Notes: generated by a model from the letters alone, not told the origin. A stretch of 40,940 nt of DNA from an uncultured Prevotellaceae bacterium (GCA_902774925.1 CACYKE010000020.1:1-40940), one strand, 5' to 3'. Shown: positions 15,187 to 23,660, counted from the stretch's first letter. Translations and numbers: made by a program.

Positions 15187-16800
15187 TTAATATAATTTGG
15201 ATAATTCCTTGTATAATTCTTTTGAGCTGCCTTTCTTTACGAATGTTCCTGCCAATATTTCCGTGCTTGTTTTAGAAATATAAGCAGGTGTTACGCCGAG
15301 CATATTGGCTATCTCGCCTGCTTTAAAATGCAGACGCAATAGAAGGCAAATTCTATATTCCACAGAATTAATCCTGAAGTTGGATACCATGAAATCGTAA
15401 AATCCTGGTATATATTCTTTAACCAAGTTCTCTATTGTTTCCCAATCATCTTGTGATAACGTTTGCCCTTTTATGGCAATATCTTTTATTATCTTATAGC
15501 TTGAAGACTTCTGAAGGTTGTTTTCTAACCTTTCAGCACCAAAATAGACAAGTTTTCCGTGTTTACCCAGTTTTTTCTCTAACTGTTTGATCCTCTCTTC
15601 ATTTTCATTAATCTTTTGCTTGTTAACAGTAGCATTTTGTTTCAGTAGATTGTCCTCAGCTTTTATATCGTCAAGTTCTTTGGCCATTTTCTCATAACTC
15701 TCTATCAATTTCTTGCGGGCGATGTATAACCAAGATGACACCAAGAGAATGCCCAATAGTACAATCAAACTGAATAGCAGTCTCCTATTTGCCAATGCAG
15801 CTCTTTTTGATTCTTTATGTGCAATATCTTGGTTTCGAGTATAGTTGTACATAGCCTGAATACGCTCCACATCTTTTGTAGTTCTATGGGCATATAAAGA
15901 GTCGCTCATAGTATAAGCATATAGGCTATATTTCACAATAGAATCATTAATATGTAGTTTCTGATAAAGCTCAACCAAACCTTTTGCAGCTGCATTTTGA
16001 TTATTGAAGTCTTTCCCTTCTCTCAATTCTTTTCGGAAATAATACTCTGCAGAATCCAATTTGTCACTATAGAGGTAATAAAGACCTTTTGCTTTGTAAT
16101 ATATTTCACGACCAGCCTCAATGTTTCCATATGAATCGAAACGACCAGAATTGGACTCATATATATTCATATAGTCCTTTGCCTTTTGAAACTTACCTTC
16201 GTCAACAAGGGGTCTTATAGCTAATCCTAACGAAATTGCTGAATAAACATTGTATCCATATAGAGTGTATTTCTGAGCTACATCCTCAATGATCAAAATT
16301 GCAGAATCTGTCACCCCTAATCCCCTGTATACTAGATAATCCTGCTCATAGTTCCTGAGAGCAAGCAACGTATCTTTTCCTTTCCAAGCATACATAACAG
16401 ATTGGTTGTTATAGTTCAACTGTTGTCTGTATAGTCCTTGTTCATAAAAGAGAAGGGCCATTTGTCCAAAGACTCTACTCAATTGGACATAGTCGCAGTC
16501 GCTGCTAAGGGTGTCGGCGCAGTCGAGGGCGTCTTGATAGCACTGGAGGGCCATGGGAGCTTCGCCGTGGTCGTGGTAGGCGCGGCCTAAGAGGTAATGG
16601 GCCAGCAGGCGGTCGTTAGGAGTGCCGTGGCCGTCGAAGAAATTGACGTAGGGCTGCACGTCGGCCACCGTGAAGGGCTGGTCGTTACGGTTGCGCTGGT
16701 TGATACTGTCCAGCTCAGTGCGCATACGGTTACGGTCCGCCTCTGTGGTACAGCAGGCGAACGCCAGAAGAACGGCTATGACGGTCAGCAGATGTCTCAT
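15187..16800 (-). CDS. TPR membrane regulator with C-terminal HTH
   Basis: This 537-residue protein starts with a lipoprotein-like signal (LLAFACCTTEADRN). TPR repeats fill about residues 60-310 (LLAHYLLGRAYHDHGEAPMALQCYQDAL is the clearest). A membrane segment (LLFSLIVLLGILLVSSWLYI, about 335-355) and a coiled coil (KAEDNLLKQNATVNKQKINENEERIKQLEKKL) follow. The C-terminal domain contains a helix-turn-helix (LRLHFKAGEIANMLGVTPAYISKTSTEI). This layout is common in Bacteroidales signal-to-gene regulators that act without phosphorylation; target genes are unknown, but the protease pair downstream is close. The first 100 codons (16500-16800) are GC-rich while the rest is AT-rich, suggesting a mosaic gene. 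It lies 24 bases behind the ATPase gene. Confidence 0.85.
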   Translation of the reverse strand: MRHLLTVIAVLLAFACCTTEADRNRMRTELDSINQRNRNDQPFTVADVQPYVNFFDGHGTPNDRLLAHYLLGRAYHDHGEAPMALQCYQDALDCADTLSSDCDYVQLSRVFGQMALLFYEQGLYRQQLNYNNQSVMYAWKGKDTLLALRNYEQDYLVYRGLGVTDSAILIIEDVAQKYTLYGYNVYSAISLGLAIRPLVDEGKFQKAKDYMNIYESNSGRFDSYGNIEAGREIYYKAKGLYYLYSDKLDSAEYYFRKELREGKDFNNQNAAAKGLVELYQKLHINDSIVKYSLYAYTMSDSLYAHRTTKDVERIQAMYNYTRNQDIAHKESKRAALANRRLLFSLIVLLGILLVSSWLYIARKKLIESYEKMAKELDDIKAEDNLLKQNATVNKQKINENEERIKQLEKKLGKHGKLVYFGAERLENNLQKSSSYKIIKDIAIKGQTLSQDDWETIENLVKEYIPGFYDFMVSNFRINSVEYRICLLLRLHFKAGEIANMLGVTPAYISKTSTEILAGTFVKKGSSKELYKELSKLY

Positions 16801-16824
16801 AGTGCATCACACGTTTCTTACCCT

Positions 16825-17943
16825 TTATTTTTTTTTCAGCCAGTAATATAAGAAATAATCATAGATATAATATTTCCCATTACTATTTGTGACAATGTCT
16901 TTTTCCTGAAGGGCAGACAGACACCTTTGTACTGCACTGGCCGATGAAAGGTGGTATTTCTTGATAAACTCTCCACTCGTTGGCTGAACATCCTTACCGG
17001 CATGGGCCAAAGCTATGAGCAGTGCTTTTTGTTTGGCAGAGAGTCTTGCCAGTAAGTCCTGATAGGTGTCGTCTTTTTCTTCTATGGCATAACCGATAGC
17101 CGTTTCAACCTCATTGATACCACACGGGGTGTCCTTTTCCGCCATTGCAAACAGTTCATTGCATATCTTTTGTATGTACCAAGTGGTGCCTTCAAATTTC
17201 TCATACATATAGCTAATAGCTTCATTCTCAATCTGCAACCCACCCTGTTCAAAATGATCTCTAATAAAAGAAATATATGAATCAAGCGCAATCGGTTTTA
17301 ATGATATTGTAGATGCACTTTGGTAGAATGGTCTAGCTGGTGACGAAAACATCTCACCCATCATGTGACGCTTGGATCCGGAGAAAACGAACCTGGCATT
17401 ATTACAATCTTGAATATCGGTTCGCAACAAGGCTTCAACATTCTGCTCTGGATAATCCATGATGGTTTGGAACTCATCGATGGCCACAATGCAAGGCTTA
17501 TCAGCAGAACCCAGATATTGGAAAATCTCATCAAGAGACACTTTTGGCGACTGTATATCACCTATTTGAAGATTCCAACTCGGTTGTCCTAAGGCATCAA
17601 GTGTAATACCTGTTCGCAATGAAGCGGCAACCTGTATAAAACGTTCCCAGGCTTTACGCTCTTTCGATTTCAGAACGGAAAGAATCACCCTTCCCATTTC
17701 ATAAATCAGTTCGGACAATGACTTTGTGGTATAGATATCCACAAGAAACAAGTAATAGTCTTTCTGCAGTTCCTGTTGGGCAAAGCAATGACGTATAAGA
17801 CCTGTCTTACCCATTCTTCTTGGCGACATCAAAGCTACGTGATTGCCATTTACCAGCAGTGATGTCAAGCGCTTGGTCTCTTCCACTCTGTCGCAGAAGT
17901 ACTCAGGTCCGTTATAACCATAGGTCAGAAATGGATTCTTCAT
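16825..17943 (-). CDS. AAA ATPase of the archaeal-ATPase/ATPase_2 type
   Basis: A 372-residue protein. Walker A is SPRRMGKTGLI (about residues 41-51) and Walker B is PCIVAIDEFQTI (about 150-161). The arginine-bearing strand FVFSGSKRHMM follows. A winged-helix-like C-terminus (GEFIKKYHLSSASAVQRCLSALQEKDIV) ends in YDYFLYYWLKKK. Multicopy ATPases of this type are widespread in Bacteroidales and their role is unclear. The start is set at 17943: the in-frame ATG at 17979 lies inside the -7 box and cannot be used from that promoter. It is followed at 24 bases by the TPR regulator, so the two may form an operon. Confidence 0.85.
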   Translation of the reverse strand: MKNPFLTYGYNGPEYFCDRVEETKRLTSLLVNGNHVALMSPRRMGKTGLIRHCFAQQELQKDYYLFLVDIYTTKSLSELIYEMGRVILSVLKSKERKAWERFIQVAASLRTGITLDALGQPSWNLQIGDIQSPKVSLDEIFQYLGSADKPCIVAIDEFQTIMDYPEQNVEALLRTDIQDCNNARFVFSGSKRHMMGEMFSSPARPFYQSASTISLKPIALDSYISFIRDHFEQGGLQIENEAISYMYEKFEGTTWYIQKICNELFAMAEKDTPCGINEVETAIGYAIEEKDDTYQDLLARLSAKQKALLIALAHAGKDVQPTSGEFIKKYHLSSASAVQRCLSALQEKDIVTNSNGKYYIYDYFLYYWLKKK

Positions 17944-17976
17944 ATTCTCATTACCGTTATTGTTGTATTCTGGGTG

Positions 17977-18008
17977 CAAAGATAATAAGGATTTTTCAAT
18001 TATACAAA
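17977..18008 (-). promoter_or_regulatory. Promoter of the ATPase gene
   Basis: TTTG at 18008-18005, 20-bp spacer, TATCTTTG at 17984-17977 on the minus strand. The -33 box is part of the left arm of the palindrome at 17998-18034. Confidence 0.8.
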
Positions 18009-18034
18009 TTTGCGTAACGCTTTTTTGTATAATT
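17998..18034. repeat. 37-bp inverted repeat covering the ATPase -33 box
   Basis: AATTATACAAA (17998-18008) is mirrored exactly by TTTGTATAATT (18024-18034). Between them GCGT-A-ACGC (18012-18020) forms an inner palindrome, separated by T-T mismatches. The size, symmetry and overlap with the promoter suit an operator for a dimeric regulator, or the end of a mobile unit. Confidence 0.75.
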
Positions 18035-18054
18035 GCATGATAAAAGGCCGTGAC

Positions 18055-18090
18055 GTGGCCCAGGAGGTAGTGCTACAGCAGGCGAACGAA
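18055..18090 (-). pseudogene. Relic of a TPR-regulator gene
   Basis: The minus strand encodes VRLL-stop-HYLLGH, matching DRLLAHYLLGR of the TPR protein at 15187-16800 at protein and DNA level (CGCCTGCTG, TACCTC, GGGCC shared). It has an in-frame stop and no continuing frame on either side. Confidence 0.5.
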
Positions 18091-18128
18091 AAATGGGCGA
18101 AGACACGTCACAATGACGGCTTCGCCCA
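18089..18128 (-). terminator. Terminator of galE
   Basis: TGGGCGAAG (18094-18102) pairs with CTTCGCCCA (18120-18128); inside, TGACG pairs with CGTCA around a TTG loop. In the minus direction a run of five T follows (18093-18089). Confidence 0.85.
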
Positions 18129-18148
18129 ATTTAAATTTTAGAGCCTCA

Positions 18149-18199
18149 TTACTCCCTGCGGCCGAAGATGCGGAGGAGGTAGATAAAGAGGTTGATGAG
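18149..18199 (-). pseudogene. Relic of a Bax-inhibitor-1/YccA-like C-terminus
   Basis: Directly after the galE stop, and in the same frame, the minus strand encodes LINLFIYLLRIFGRRE and then two stops. This is the characteristic end of Bacteroidales Bax-inhibitor-1/YccA membrane proteins (hydrophobic helix, then FGRR-acid). Nothing of the remaining gene is present, so it looks like the scar of a deletion that brought galE against the end of a former neighbour. Confidence 0.45.
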
Positions 18200-19240
18200 T
18201 TACTGGATGCCGTCCTCGCGTAATTTCTTTTGCCACTTCCAGGCTGAACGCAGCACATCTTCGGTGGGTGTCTCTGCATTCCAGCCCAGCACTTTGTTGG
18301 CCTTGTCGACATTACCCCAAACCTGCTCGATATCGCCTTCGCGACGCGGAGCGTAAGTCCAGTTGACCTTGACGCCAGTAGCCTTCTCGAAGCCTTCGAC
18401 AACCTCAAGGGTAGAAAGTCCGCGACCCGTTCCGATGTTGAACACCTCGACAGCATCCGTCTCGGGCTTGTCGAGCACGCGCTCCATCGCCTTGACGTGT
18501 GCATCAGCCAGGTCGACAACATAGATATAGTCACGGATACAGGTATGGTCGGGCGTATTATAGTCGTTGCCGAAAATCTTCAGCTGCTCACGAATACCCA
18601 TTGCGGTCTGGGTAACGAAAGGAATCAGATTCATGGGCACGCCATTGGGCAGTTCGCCAATCAATGCAGAGGGGTGAGCACCGATGGGGTTGAAGTAGCG
18701 CAGGATAATCGACTTGATGGGCGCGCCACTGTGGATATAGTCCTGGATAATCTCCTCGTTGATTTGCTTGGTGTTGCCGTAGGGCGACATAGCCTTCTGG
18801 ACGGGAGCATTCTCGGTGACGGGCAGATTCTCCTTTGCAGGCTGTCCGTAAACCGTGCAGCTCGACGAGAAGATGATGCCCTTCACGTTGTACTTCGGCA
18901 TCAGTTCCAGCAGGTTGATGAGTGACACCAAATTATTGCGATAGTACATCAATGGCTTCTCAACACTCTCGCCAACGGCCTTCGAGGCAGCAAAGTGGAT
19001 GATACCCTCAATATCGGGATACTGCTGGAAGATGCGTTCCATAGCGTCCTTATCGCAGCAGTCGGCCTTGATGAATGCCGGACGGATGCCCGTAATCTTC
19101 TCAATGCCGTCGACGACGTTGGCATTCGAGTTGGAGAGGTTATCAACAATGACTACTTTGTAGCCTGCGTTCTGCAGTTCTACGGTGGTGTGGCTACCGA
19201 TGAATCCGGTACCGCCAGTAACGAGAATAGTTTGCTTCAT
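18200..19240 (-). CDS. galE: UDP-glucose 4-epimerase
   Basis: This 346-residue cytoplasmic enzyme of the extended short-chain dehydrogenase family interconverts UDP-glucose and UDP-galactose. It has the NAD-binding TGGTGFIGSH near the N-terminus, DNLSNSN, the IIHFAASKAVGESV block, the catalytic Ser-Ser-Ser...Tyr-x-x-x-Lys set (IFSSSCTVYG and SPYGNTK), and NIGTGRGLST. The length is typical. It supplies sugar nucleotides for Leloir metabolism and surface glycans. A tRNA terminator (19256-19290) lies just upstream, and I see no separate good promoter, so expression may depend on read-through from the tRNA promoter or a weak unseen one. A good terminator follows at 18089-18128, beyond a gene relic. 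Confidence 0.97.
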   Translation of the reverse strand: MKQTILVTGGTGFIGSHTTVELQNAGYKVVIVDNLSNSNANVVDGIEKITGIRPAFIKADCCDKDAMERIFQQYPDIEGIIHFAASKAVGESVEKPLMYYRNNLVSLINLLELMPKYNVKGIIFSSSCTVYGQPAKENLPVTENAPVQKAMSPYGNTKQINEEIIQDYIHSGAPIKSIILRYFNPIGAHPSALIGELPNGVPMNLIPFVTQTAMGIREQLKIFGNDYNTPDHTCIRDYIYVVDLADAHVKAMERVLDKPETDAVEVFNIGTGRGLSTLEVVEGFEKATGVKVNWTYAPRREGDIEQVWGNVDKANKVLGWNAETPTEDVLRSAWKWQKKLREDGIQ

Positions 19241-19255
19241 AATCGTTTTAAATTT

Positions 19256-19290
19256 AAAAAGCTCACCGGACGTTGCAGTTCCTGTGAGCT
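19256..19290 (-). terminator. Terminator after the tRNA-Asp pair
   Basis: AGCTCAC and GTGAGCT (19284-19290 and 19260-19266) form a 7-bp stem, followed on the minus strand by TTTTT. It lies 15 bases past the second tRNA and 15 bases before galE. Confidence 0.8.
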
Positions 19291-19305
19291 ATCGTTTTCT
19301 TTTTG

Positions 19306-19379
19306 CGGTGCGTACGAGACTCGAACTCGTGACCTCCTGCGTGACAGGCAGGCATTCTAACCTACTGAACTAACGCACC
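19306..19379 (-). tRNA. tRNA-Asp (GTC)
   Basis: The minus strand folds as a tRNA: acceptor GGTGCGT with ACGCACC, anticodon stem CCTGC/GCAGG around CTGTCAC (anticodon GTC), TPsiC loop GTTCGAGTC, and discriminator G. CCA is not encoded. It is identical to the copy at 19411-19484. Confidence 0.97.
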
Positions 19380-19410
19380 TTGCTTTGCGCTTCAATCGAG
19401 ACTTTTCTGG

Positions 19411-19484
19411 CGGTGCGTACGAGACTCGAACTCGTGACCTCCTGCGTGACAGGCAGGCATTCTAACCTACTGAACTAACGCACC
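19411..19484 (-). tRNA. tRNA-Asp (GTC), tandem copy
   Basis: Same 74 bases as the downstream copy, 31 bp away, with anticodon GTC. It is the promoter-proximal gene of the pair. Confidence 0.97.
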
Positions 19485-19513
19485 AAAATGTCTCTCTTGT
19501 CGTTTAGCGGGTG

Positions 19514-19544
19514 CAAAGGTAATAAGAAAATATGAATCTGCAAA
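19514..19544 (-). promoter_or_regulatory. Promoter of the tRNA-Asp genes
   Basis: TTTG (19544-19541), 19-bp spacer and TACCTTTG (19521-19514) on the minus strand. Expected start near 19507, about 22 bases ahead of the first tRNA. Confidence 0.8.
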
Positions 19545-19561
19545 ACTTTTTGGCGAAAAGT

Positions 19562-20077
19562 TTATAAAAATCTTTGCATCAGTAGTGCATTTCCATACTG
19601 ATGGCCGTCGAAAAGCCAGTCTCGCAGTTCCGCCTGCACCTCATAACCTGCTTTTCGGAACAGATTAACAGCCGCCTCGTTGTCTGCAGCCACTACGGCA
19701 TAAAGCTGGTGCAGATGTACTACCCGCAGGGCATAGTCGGCCAACAATGTGAGTGCTGTCAACGCATAGCCCTTGCGACGATTGTCACGCATCACGACGA
19801 TTCCCGTCTCCGCGCGCTGGTGTTGCGGGTCGAAACGCACCAGGTCGCAGATGCCCACCGTCTCTCGCGTGCGTACATCTTCTATTATCAGTCGTACCTG
19901 CCGGTCAGCAAAGATGTCGTCCGACGATGTGGCGATATAATCGTGCAGCGTATAGCGCGAGTACGGCACGTTGGTCGTTCCCACATCCCACAGACTACGA
20001 TCGTTCTCCAACTGATAGAGCAGGTCGAGGTCCTCAGGTTCAATGGCTCTTAGCCGTATATCACTTTCCATGATCAT
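19562..20077 (-). CDS. GNAT-family N-acetyltransferase
   Basis: This 171-residue protein has the RimJ/RimL/SpeG-like GNAT layout: IRLRAIEPEDLDLLYQLEND at the N-terminus, GICDLVRFDPQHQRAETGIVV (strands 3-4), and the acetyl-CoA loop RDNRRKGYA followed by ALTLLADYAL. VVAADNEAAVNLFRKAGYEV is the conserved C-terminal motif. The acceptor (spermidine, protein N-terminus or another amine) cannot be told. The start overlaps the end of the glycosyltransferase gene by 17 bases; a second ATG two codons in (20071) is possible. It is the last gene of the operon starting with the DASS transporter. Confidence 0.88.
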   Translation of the reverse strand: MIMESDIRLRAIEPEDLDLLYQLENDRSLWDVGTTNVPYSRYTLHDYIATSSDDIFADRQVRLIIEDVRTRETVGICDLVRFDPQHQRAETGIVVMRDNRRKGYALTALTLLADYALRVVHLHQLYAVVAADNEAAVNLFRKAGYEVQAELRDWLFDGHQYGNALLMQRFL

Positions 20078-20945
20078 CGTTTCTTGTCTTTAGCGGGTTA
20101 ATGAAGCTCGGCAGTTTATCGCCTATGAGATGCAGCAAAGCCAGCATGGCGCGGAAATAGATGGCCGCCTTGATGGGTATTGAGAGCAGGAATGACAGAT
20201 GTCCGTAGTGTTTGCGGAAGAAGATGAGCATGGCCTGATAGAACACATGGACATAGCGGAACGACGACTTCTGCGTCGACTCACCCTTGTAGTGAATGAT
20301 GTCGTAGGGCAGATACCAGTTCTGCCAACCGCCCTTCAACAGACGGAATGACAGGTCAATATCCTCGCCGTACATAAAGAAATCCTCATCCAGCAATCCT
20401 ACCTGGTCAAGCGCCTTGTGGCGCAACAGACAGTATGCGCCGCTGATGACCTCTATCTGTGCGGGCTGGTCCCACGGCAGGTGGCTCATGTAATAACGCT
20501 TGGTGAACCCCAGCATCTTCAGCATCGACACCCAAGGCGTCGGCACCGCGCGTCGTGACTCAGGAGCCGGCGTGCCTTCGCGCGTCAGCATCCTCACTCC
20601 TGCCCCACCCGCCTGCGGATGTTCGTCCATAAACTGCAGACACCCTTTGATGGTCGGTTCGTAGACGACGGTATCGGGATTCAGCAACAGTACGTATTCC
20701 GCATCTGTCTGACGGATGGCCTGGTTGTTGGCACGGGCAAACCCCACGTTCTCCTTGTTGGCCACGAAATGCACCTGCGGATGCTTCGGTTGCAACGTCG
20801 CCACCGTTCCGTCCGTCGAATCGTTGTCCACCACGAAGATGTCGCCCTCGATTCCCTCAAGGGCCCGTTCCACACTCACCAGACATTCGTCCAGCAGTTG
20901 GCAGACGTTGTAGCTGACAATGACTACGCTGATTTTCTTGGCCAT
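20061..20945 (-). CDS. Family-2 glycosyltransferase, rhamnosyltransferase-like
   Basis: A 294-residue GT-A enzyme. KISVVIVSYNVCQLLDECL opens the fold, DIFVVDNDSTDGTV holds the nucleotide-binding Asp, and YVLLLNPDTVVYEP contains the metal-binding DxD-like motif. EVISGAYCLLRHKALDQVG and DEDFFMYGEDIDLSFRL are typical of WbbL-type inverting transferases. Two hydrophobic segments near the end (LSFLLSIPIKAAIYFRAMLAL) suggest membrane contact. The start MAKKISV at 20945 is preferred over an ATG five codons upstream. It overlaps the preceding membrane-protein gene by 22 bases. The acceptor is unknown; there are no other glycan genes nearby apart from galE. Confidence 0.92.
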   Translation of the reverse strand: MAKKISVVIVSYNVCQLLDECLVSVERALEGIEGDIFVVDNDSTDGTVATLQPKHPQVHFVANKENVGFARANNQAIRQTDAEYVLLLNPDTVVYEPTIKGCLQFMDEHPQAGGAGVRMLTREGTPAPESRRAVPTPWVSMLKMLGFTKRYYMSHLPWDQPAQIEVISGAYCLLRHKALDQVGLLDEDFFMYGEDIDLSFRLLKGGWQNWYLPYDIIHYKGESTQKSSFRYVHVFYQAMLIFFRKHYGHLSFLLSIPIKAAIYFRAMLALLHLIGDKLPSFINPLKTRNDDHGK

Positions 20946-21175
20946 ACAAACGGGATGCAAAGTAACAGGATGACGCCCAGATAGAAGAAGGGTGTCGTCT
21001 CGAAGATGAGATACAGGATGGCGTTAGCCACCAGCGGCACGACGATCAGCGCCAGTCGCAACCATTTGTTTTTCTTGAACAGTCGCAACCCCAGATAAGC
21101 ACACGCCAACGTGGCTATCTCCATCACGGTGGTCAGGATAAACAGTATCGTTTCGTTATTCTCTTGTAATTCCAT
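20924..21175 (-). CDS. Small membrane protein
   Basis: This 83-residue protein has three predicted membrane helices (ILTTVMEIATLACAYLGLRLF, LALIVVPLVANAILYLIF, FFYLGVILLLCIPFVW) joined by a short Lys-rich loop (KKNKWLR). No domain is recognised. It is tightly packed between recR (29-base gap) and the glycosyltransferase (overlap), so it is part of that operon. It may assist the transferase, but nothing in the sequence proves this. Confidence 0.75.
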   Translation of the reverse strand: MELQENNETILFILTTVMEIATLACAYLGLRLFKKNKWLRLALIVVPLVANAILYLIFETTPFFYLGVILLLCIPFVWPRKSA

Positions 21176-21204
21176 ATCCGTTATTCATTCGTGAAACTCG
21201 TTGT

Positions 21205-21825
21205 TTACTTTCCCTCGAACGGCGTGCGGTTCAGGATGCTTCGTCCCAGCGTCACTTCGTCCGTATATTCCAGTTCGTCGCCCACGCTGATGCCTCGTGC
21301 TATGATGCTCAGCTTTACGTCCGTATAGGGCGCCAGTTTGCGGAAAATATAGAAATTGGTGGTGTCGCCCTCCATCGTCGAACTCAACGCCAGGATGACT
21401 TCCTTCACCCCACCCTCGCTGACGCGCTCCACCAGCGACTCTATCTCAAGATCCGATGGCGCGATGCCGTCCATAGGCGATATCACACCACCCAACACGT
21501 GGTACAGCCCGTTGAACTGTTGCGTATTCTCTACGGCCATCACGTCCTGAATGTTTTCCACCACGCAGATGATGCTCGCATCGCGACGCGGATCGCTACA
21601 GATGGGACACGTCTCGTTGTCACTGATATTGTGGCACACGCGACAATGCCGAACCTCCTGCTTCATGCGGGCAATGGTTTCCGTAAACCGTATCACGTCC
21701 TCGTCGTCCTGCCGCAACAGGTGCAACACCAGTCGCAAGGCCGTCTTGCGCCCGATGCCTGGTAGCGTCGCAAACTCATGTACGGCTCGCTCCAACAGCT
21801 GTGAGGGATATTGTGTCTGTATCAT
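21205..21825 (-). CDS. recR: Recombination mediator RecR
   Basis: This 206-residue protein acts with RecF/RecO in loading RecA at gaps. The helix-hairpin-helix is [20 protein letters not shown], the zinc finger [16 protein letters not shown] has all four Cys, and the Toprim domain starts at [16 protein letters not shown] with [17 protein letters not shown] and [12 protein letters not shown]. The C-terminus has the conserved [19 protein letters not shown]. The start MIQTQYPS (21825) agrees with the family; an in-frame ATG at 21849 lies inside the end of the ABC-F gene. It follows ABC-F by seven bases, across a TTGAACA/TTGAACG heptamer pair. Confidence 0.97.
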   Translation of the reverse strand: MIQTQYPSQLLERAVHEFATLPGIGRKTALRLVLHLLRQDDEDVIRFTETIARMKQEVRHCRVCHNISDNETCPICSDPRRDASIICVVENIQDVMAVENTQQFNGLYHVLGGVISPMDGIAPSDLEIESLVERVSEGGVKEVILALSSTMEGDTTNFYIFRKLAPYTDVKLSIIARGISVGDELEYTDEVTLGRSILNRTPFEGK

Positions 21826-21832
21826 TTGTCGT

Positions 21833-23641
21833 TCAATGTTCAACGTCACTCAGTTCCAACCAGCGCATAGACTTCTCATCCAGCTCGTCGTTCAGCACGG
21901 GCAGACGCTTGCTCATGGCTGTGATTTCATCCACCGAGGTCGTACCACCACAGAGCGCCTCCTCAATCTGTTTCTTCTCAGCCTCAAGCGCGGCAATGTC
22001 CTTCTCCAACTGCTCCATCTCGCGCTTCTCCTTGTATGACAGGCGACGACGGTCATCGTGACGATAGCTGGGCTTGCTTGTTTCTCTAGAATCACTAGAT
22101 GATCTAGATTCTCTAGAATCCTCTAGCGACGCCCACTCGCGATATTGCGTGTAGTTGCCTGGGAAATCCTTGATTTCGCCCTGCCCTTTGAACACCAGCA
22201 GATGGTCCACCACCTTATCCATAAAATAGCGGTCGTGCGATACCACGATGACGCAACCCGGGAAGTCCTGCAGGTATTCCTCCAGAATCTGCAAGGTCAC
22301 AATATCGAGGTCGTTCGTAGGCTCGTCGAGTACCAGGAAATTTGGGTTCCGCATCAGCACCGTACACAGGTATAGTTTCCTGCGCTCACCACCGCTCAGT
22401 TTGTACACATAATTATATTGCTGCTCGTTGGTAAACAGGAAATACTGCAACAACTGCGAGGCCGACAACTTCTTGCCGCCACCCAGTTCCACATATTCTG
22501 CAATGTCGCGTACTATATCGATAACCTTTTGATTATCATTGAATTGAAGGCCCTCTTGCGAGAAATATCCGAACTTTACCGTATCGCCTATGACAATGCG
22601 TCCTTCGTCCACTGGCACCTCGCCCAACAACATCTTGATGAACGTCGATTTGCCCGTGCCGTTGTTACCCACAATGCCCATCTTCTCAAAGCGCGAGAAG
22701 TTGTAGTAGAAGTCCTTCAGGATGGTGATTTGGCCATTAGCTATTGGCTCTTGGCTCTTGGCTATTGGATATGCCTTGCTGATATACTGACACTCGAAAA
22801 TCTTCGAGCCGATATACACGTTCGACGACTTCAGCCGTAACTGTCGTTCCTCCAGCCGTTGCTTGGCCACCTTCTCCAACTCGTAGAACGCTTCCTCCCT
22901 ATAGCGCGCCTTATGTCCACGCGCCTGCGGCATACGTCGCATCCATTCGAGCTCTGTGCGATACAGGTTGTTGGCGCGCGCTATCTCTGCCCTGCGGTTG
23001 TCGATACGTTCCTGACGTTTCTCCAGATAGTAGGCATAGTTGCCGCGATAAGTATAGATGGTCTGGTCGTCCAGTTCGAGAATGACGGTACACACGCGGT
23101 CCAGGAAGAATCGGTCGTGCGTCACCATCAGCAGCGTCCTGTTGCCGCGCTGTAGGAAACCCTCCAGCCATTCTATCATCTCCAGATCCAAATGGTTCGT
23201 GGGCTCGTCCAATATAATCAGGTCTGGTTCTGTCAACAGCACATTAGCCAGTGCCACGCGCTTTTGCTGACCACCCGACAACTGACCCATCGGCTGCTCC
23301 AGATTGCTGATTTTCAGTTTCGTCAGTATCTGCTTGGCCTTCAATACCTTCTCGGGGTCGCCCTCGTGGTTGAAGCACGCGTCCAGCACCGACTCCTCAG
23401 GGTCGAACGCGGGACTCTGTTCCAGGAATCCCACCTTCAAGTCCCTGCGAAACACGATGTCGCCTGCGTCGTAACCTTCCTTACCGCAAAGGATACTAAG
23501 CAACGTCGACTTGCCCGTACCGTTCTTCGCTATCAGCCCCACCTTCTGGCCTTCGCCGATGGAGAAACTGATGTCGCGGAACAGGGTCAATGCGCCGAAC
23601 GACTTCGTCAAATGCTGTACATCCAGATACGGAACCATCAA
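21833..23641 (-). CDS. ABC-F ATPase, Uup-like
   Basis: A 602-residue soluble protein with two ATPase domains and no membrane segment. Domain 1 has [12 protein letters not shown] and [12 protein letters not shown]; domain 2 has [12 protein letters not shown] and [12 protein letters not shown]. The linker between them holds the [20 protein letters not shown] block of ABC-F proteins. The C-terminus is a coiled coil ([26 protein letters not shown]), as in Uup, which acts on ribosomes or branched DNA. Two short tandem-repeat inserts are in frame: 14 residues ([17 protein letters not shown] region) in the first hairpin of domain 2, and an SRE/SRS-rich run before the coiled coil. Both lie at tolerant surface positions. 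It is 19 bases behind the transporter gene and ahead of recR. Confidence 0.93.
   Translation of the reverse strand: MMVPYLDVQHLTKSFGALTLFRDISFSIGEGQKVGLIAKNGTGKSTLLSILCGKEGYDAGDIVFRRDLKVGFLEQSPAFDPEESVLDACFNHEGDPEKVLKAKQILTKLKISNLEQPMGQLSGGQQKRVALANVLLTEPDLIILDEPTNHLDLEMIEWLEGFLQRGNRTLLMVTHDRFFLDRVCTVILELDDQTIYTYRGNYAYYLEKRQERIDNRRAEIARANNLYRTELEWMRRMPQARGHKARYREEAFYELEKVAKQRLEERQLRLKSSNVYIGSKIFECQYISKAYPIAKSQEPIANGQITILKDFYYNFSRFEKMGIVGNNGTGKSTFIKMLLGEVPVDEGRIVIGDTVKFGYFSQEGLQFNDNQKVIDIVRDIAEYVELGGGKKLSASQLLQYFLFTNEQQYNYVYKLSGGERRKLYLCTVLMRNPNFLVLDEPTNDLDIVTLQILEEYLQDFPGCVIVVSHDRYFMDKVVDHLLVFKGQGEIKDFPGNYTQYREWASLEDSRESRSSSDSRETSKPSYRHDDRRRLSYKEKREMEQLEKDIAALEAEKKQIEEALCGGTTSVDEITAMSKRLPVLNDELDEKSMRWLELSDVEH
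22086..22126. repeat. 9-bp tandem repeat (CTAG every 9-10 bp) inside the ABC-F gene
   Basis: CTAG occurs at 22086, 22095, 22104, 22113 and 22123, within units such as CTAGAATCA, CTAGATGAT and CTAGATTCT. Because 9 is a multiple of three, the protein carries a three-residue periodic linker ([13 protein letters not shown]). A similar array lies in the sensor kinase at 28291-28335. Confidence 0.85.
22730..22771. repeat. Six 7-bp units TTGGCTA inside the ABC-F gene
   Basis: Units TTGGCCA, TTAGCTA, TTGGCTC, TTGGCTC, TTGGCTA, TTGGATA total 42 bp, which keeps the frame (14 residues, [14 protein letters not shown]). Gain or loss of one unit would shift it. The same unit occurs in the kinase gene at 27681-27736. 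Confidence 0.88.
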
Positions 23642-23660
23642 ACTATGAATTATGAACTGA

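Noticed and set aside
18073-18534. 153-codon minus-strand frame overlapping the galE end
   Set aside because: It is Ser/Arg-rich and out of frame with galE, which is clearly the real gene there.
19306-19484. Long direct repeat that could suggest an array or an integration duplicate
   Set aside because: Both copies fold as complete tRNA-Asp genes with a promoter and a terminator; no integrase or att-type fragment is near.
18200-20945. Capsule or O-antigen cluster built around galE and the glycosyltransferase
   Set aside because: The two genes are in different transcripts separated by tRNA genes, and no polymerase, flippase or further transferases are present.
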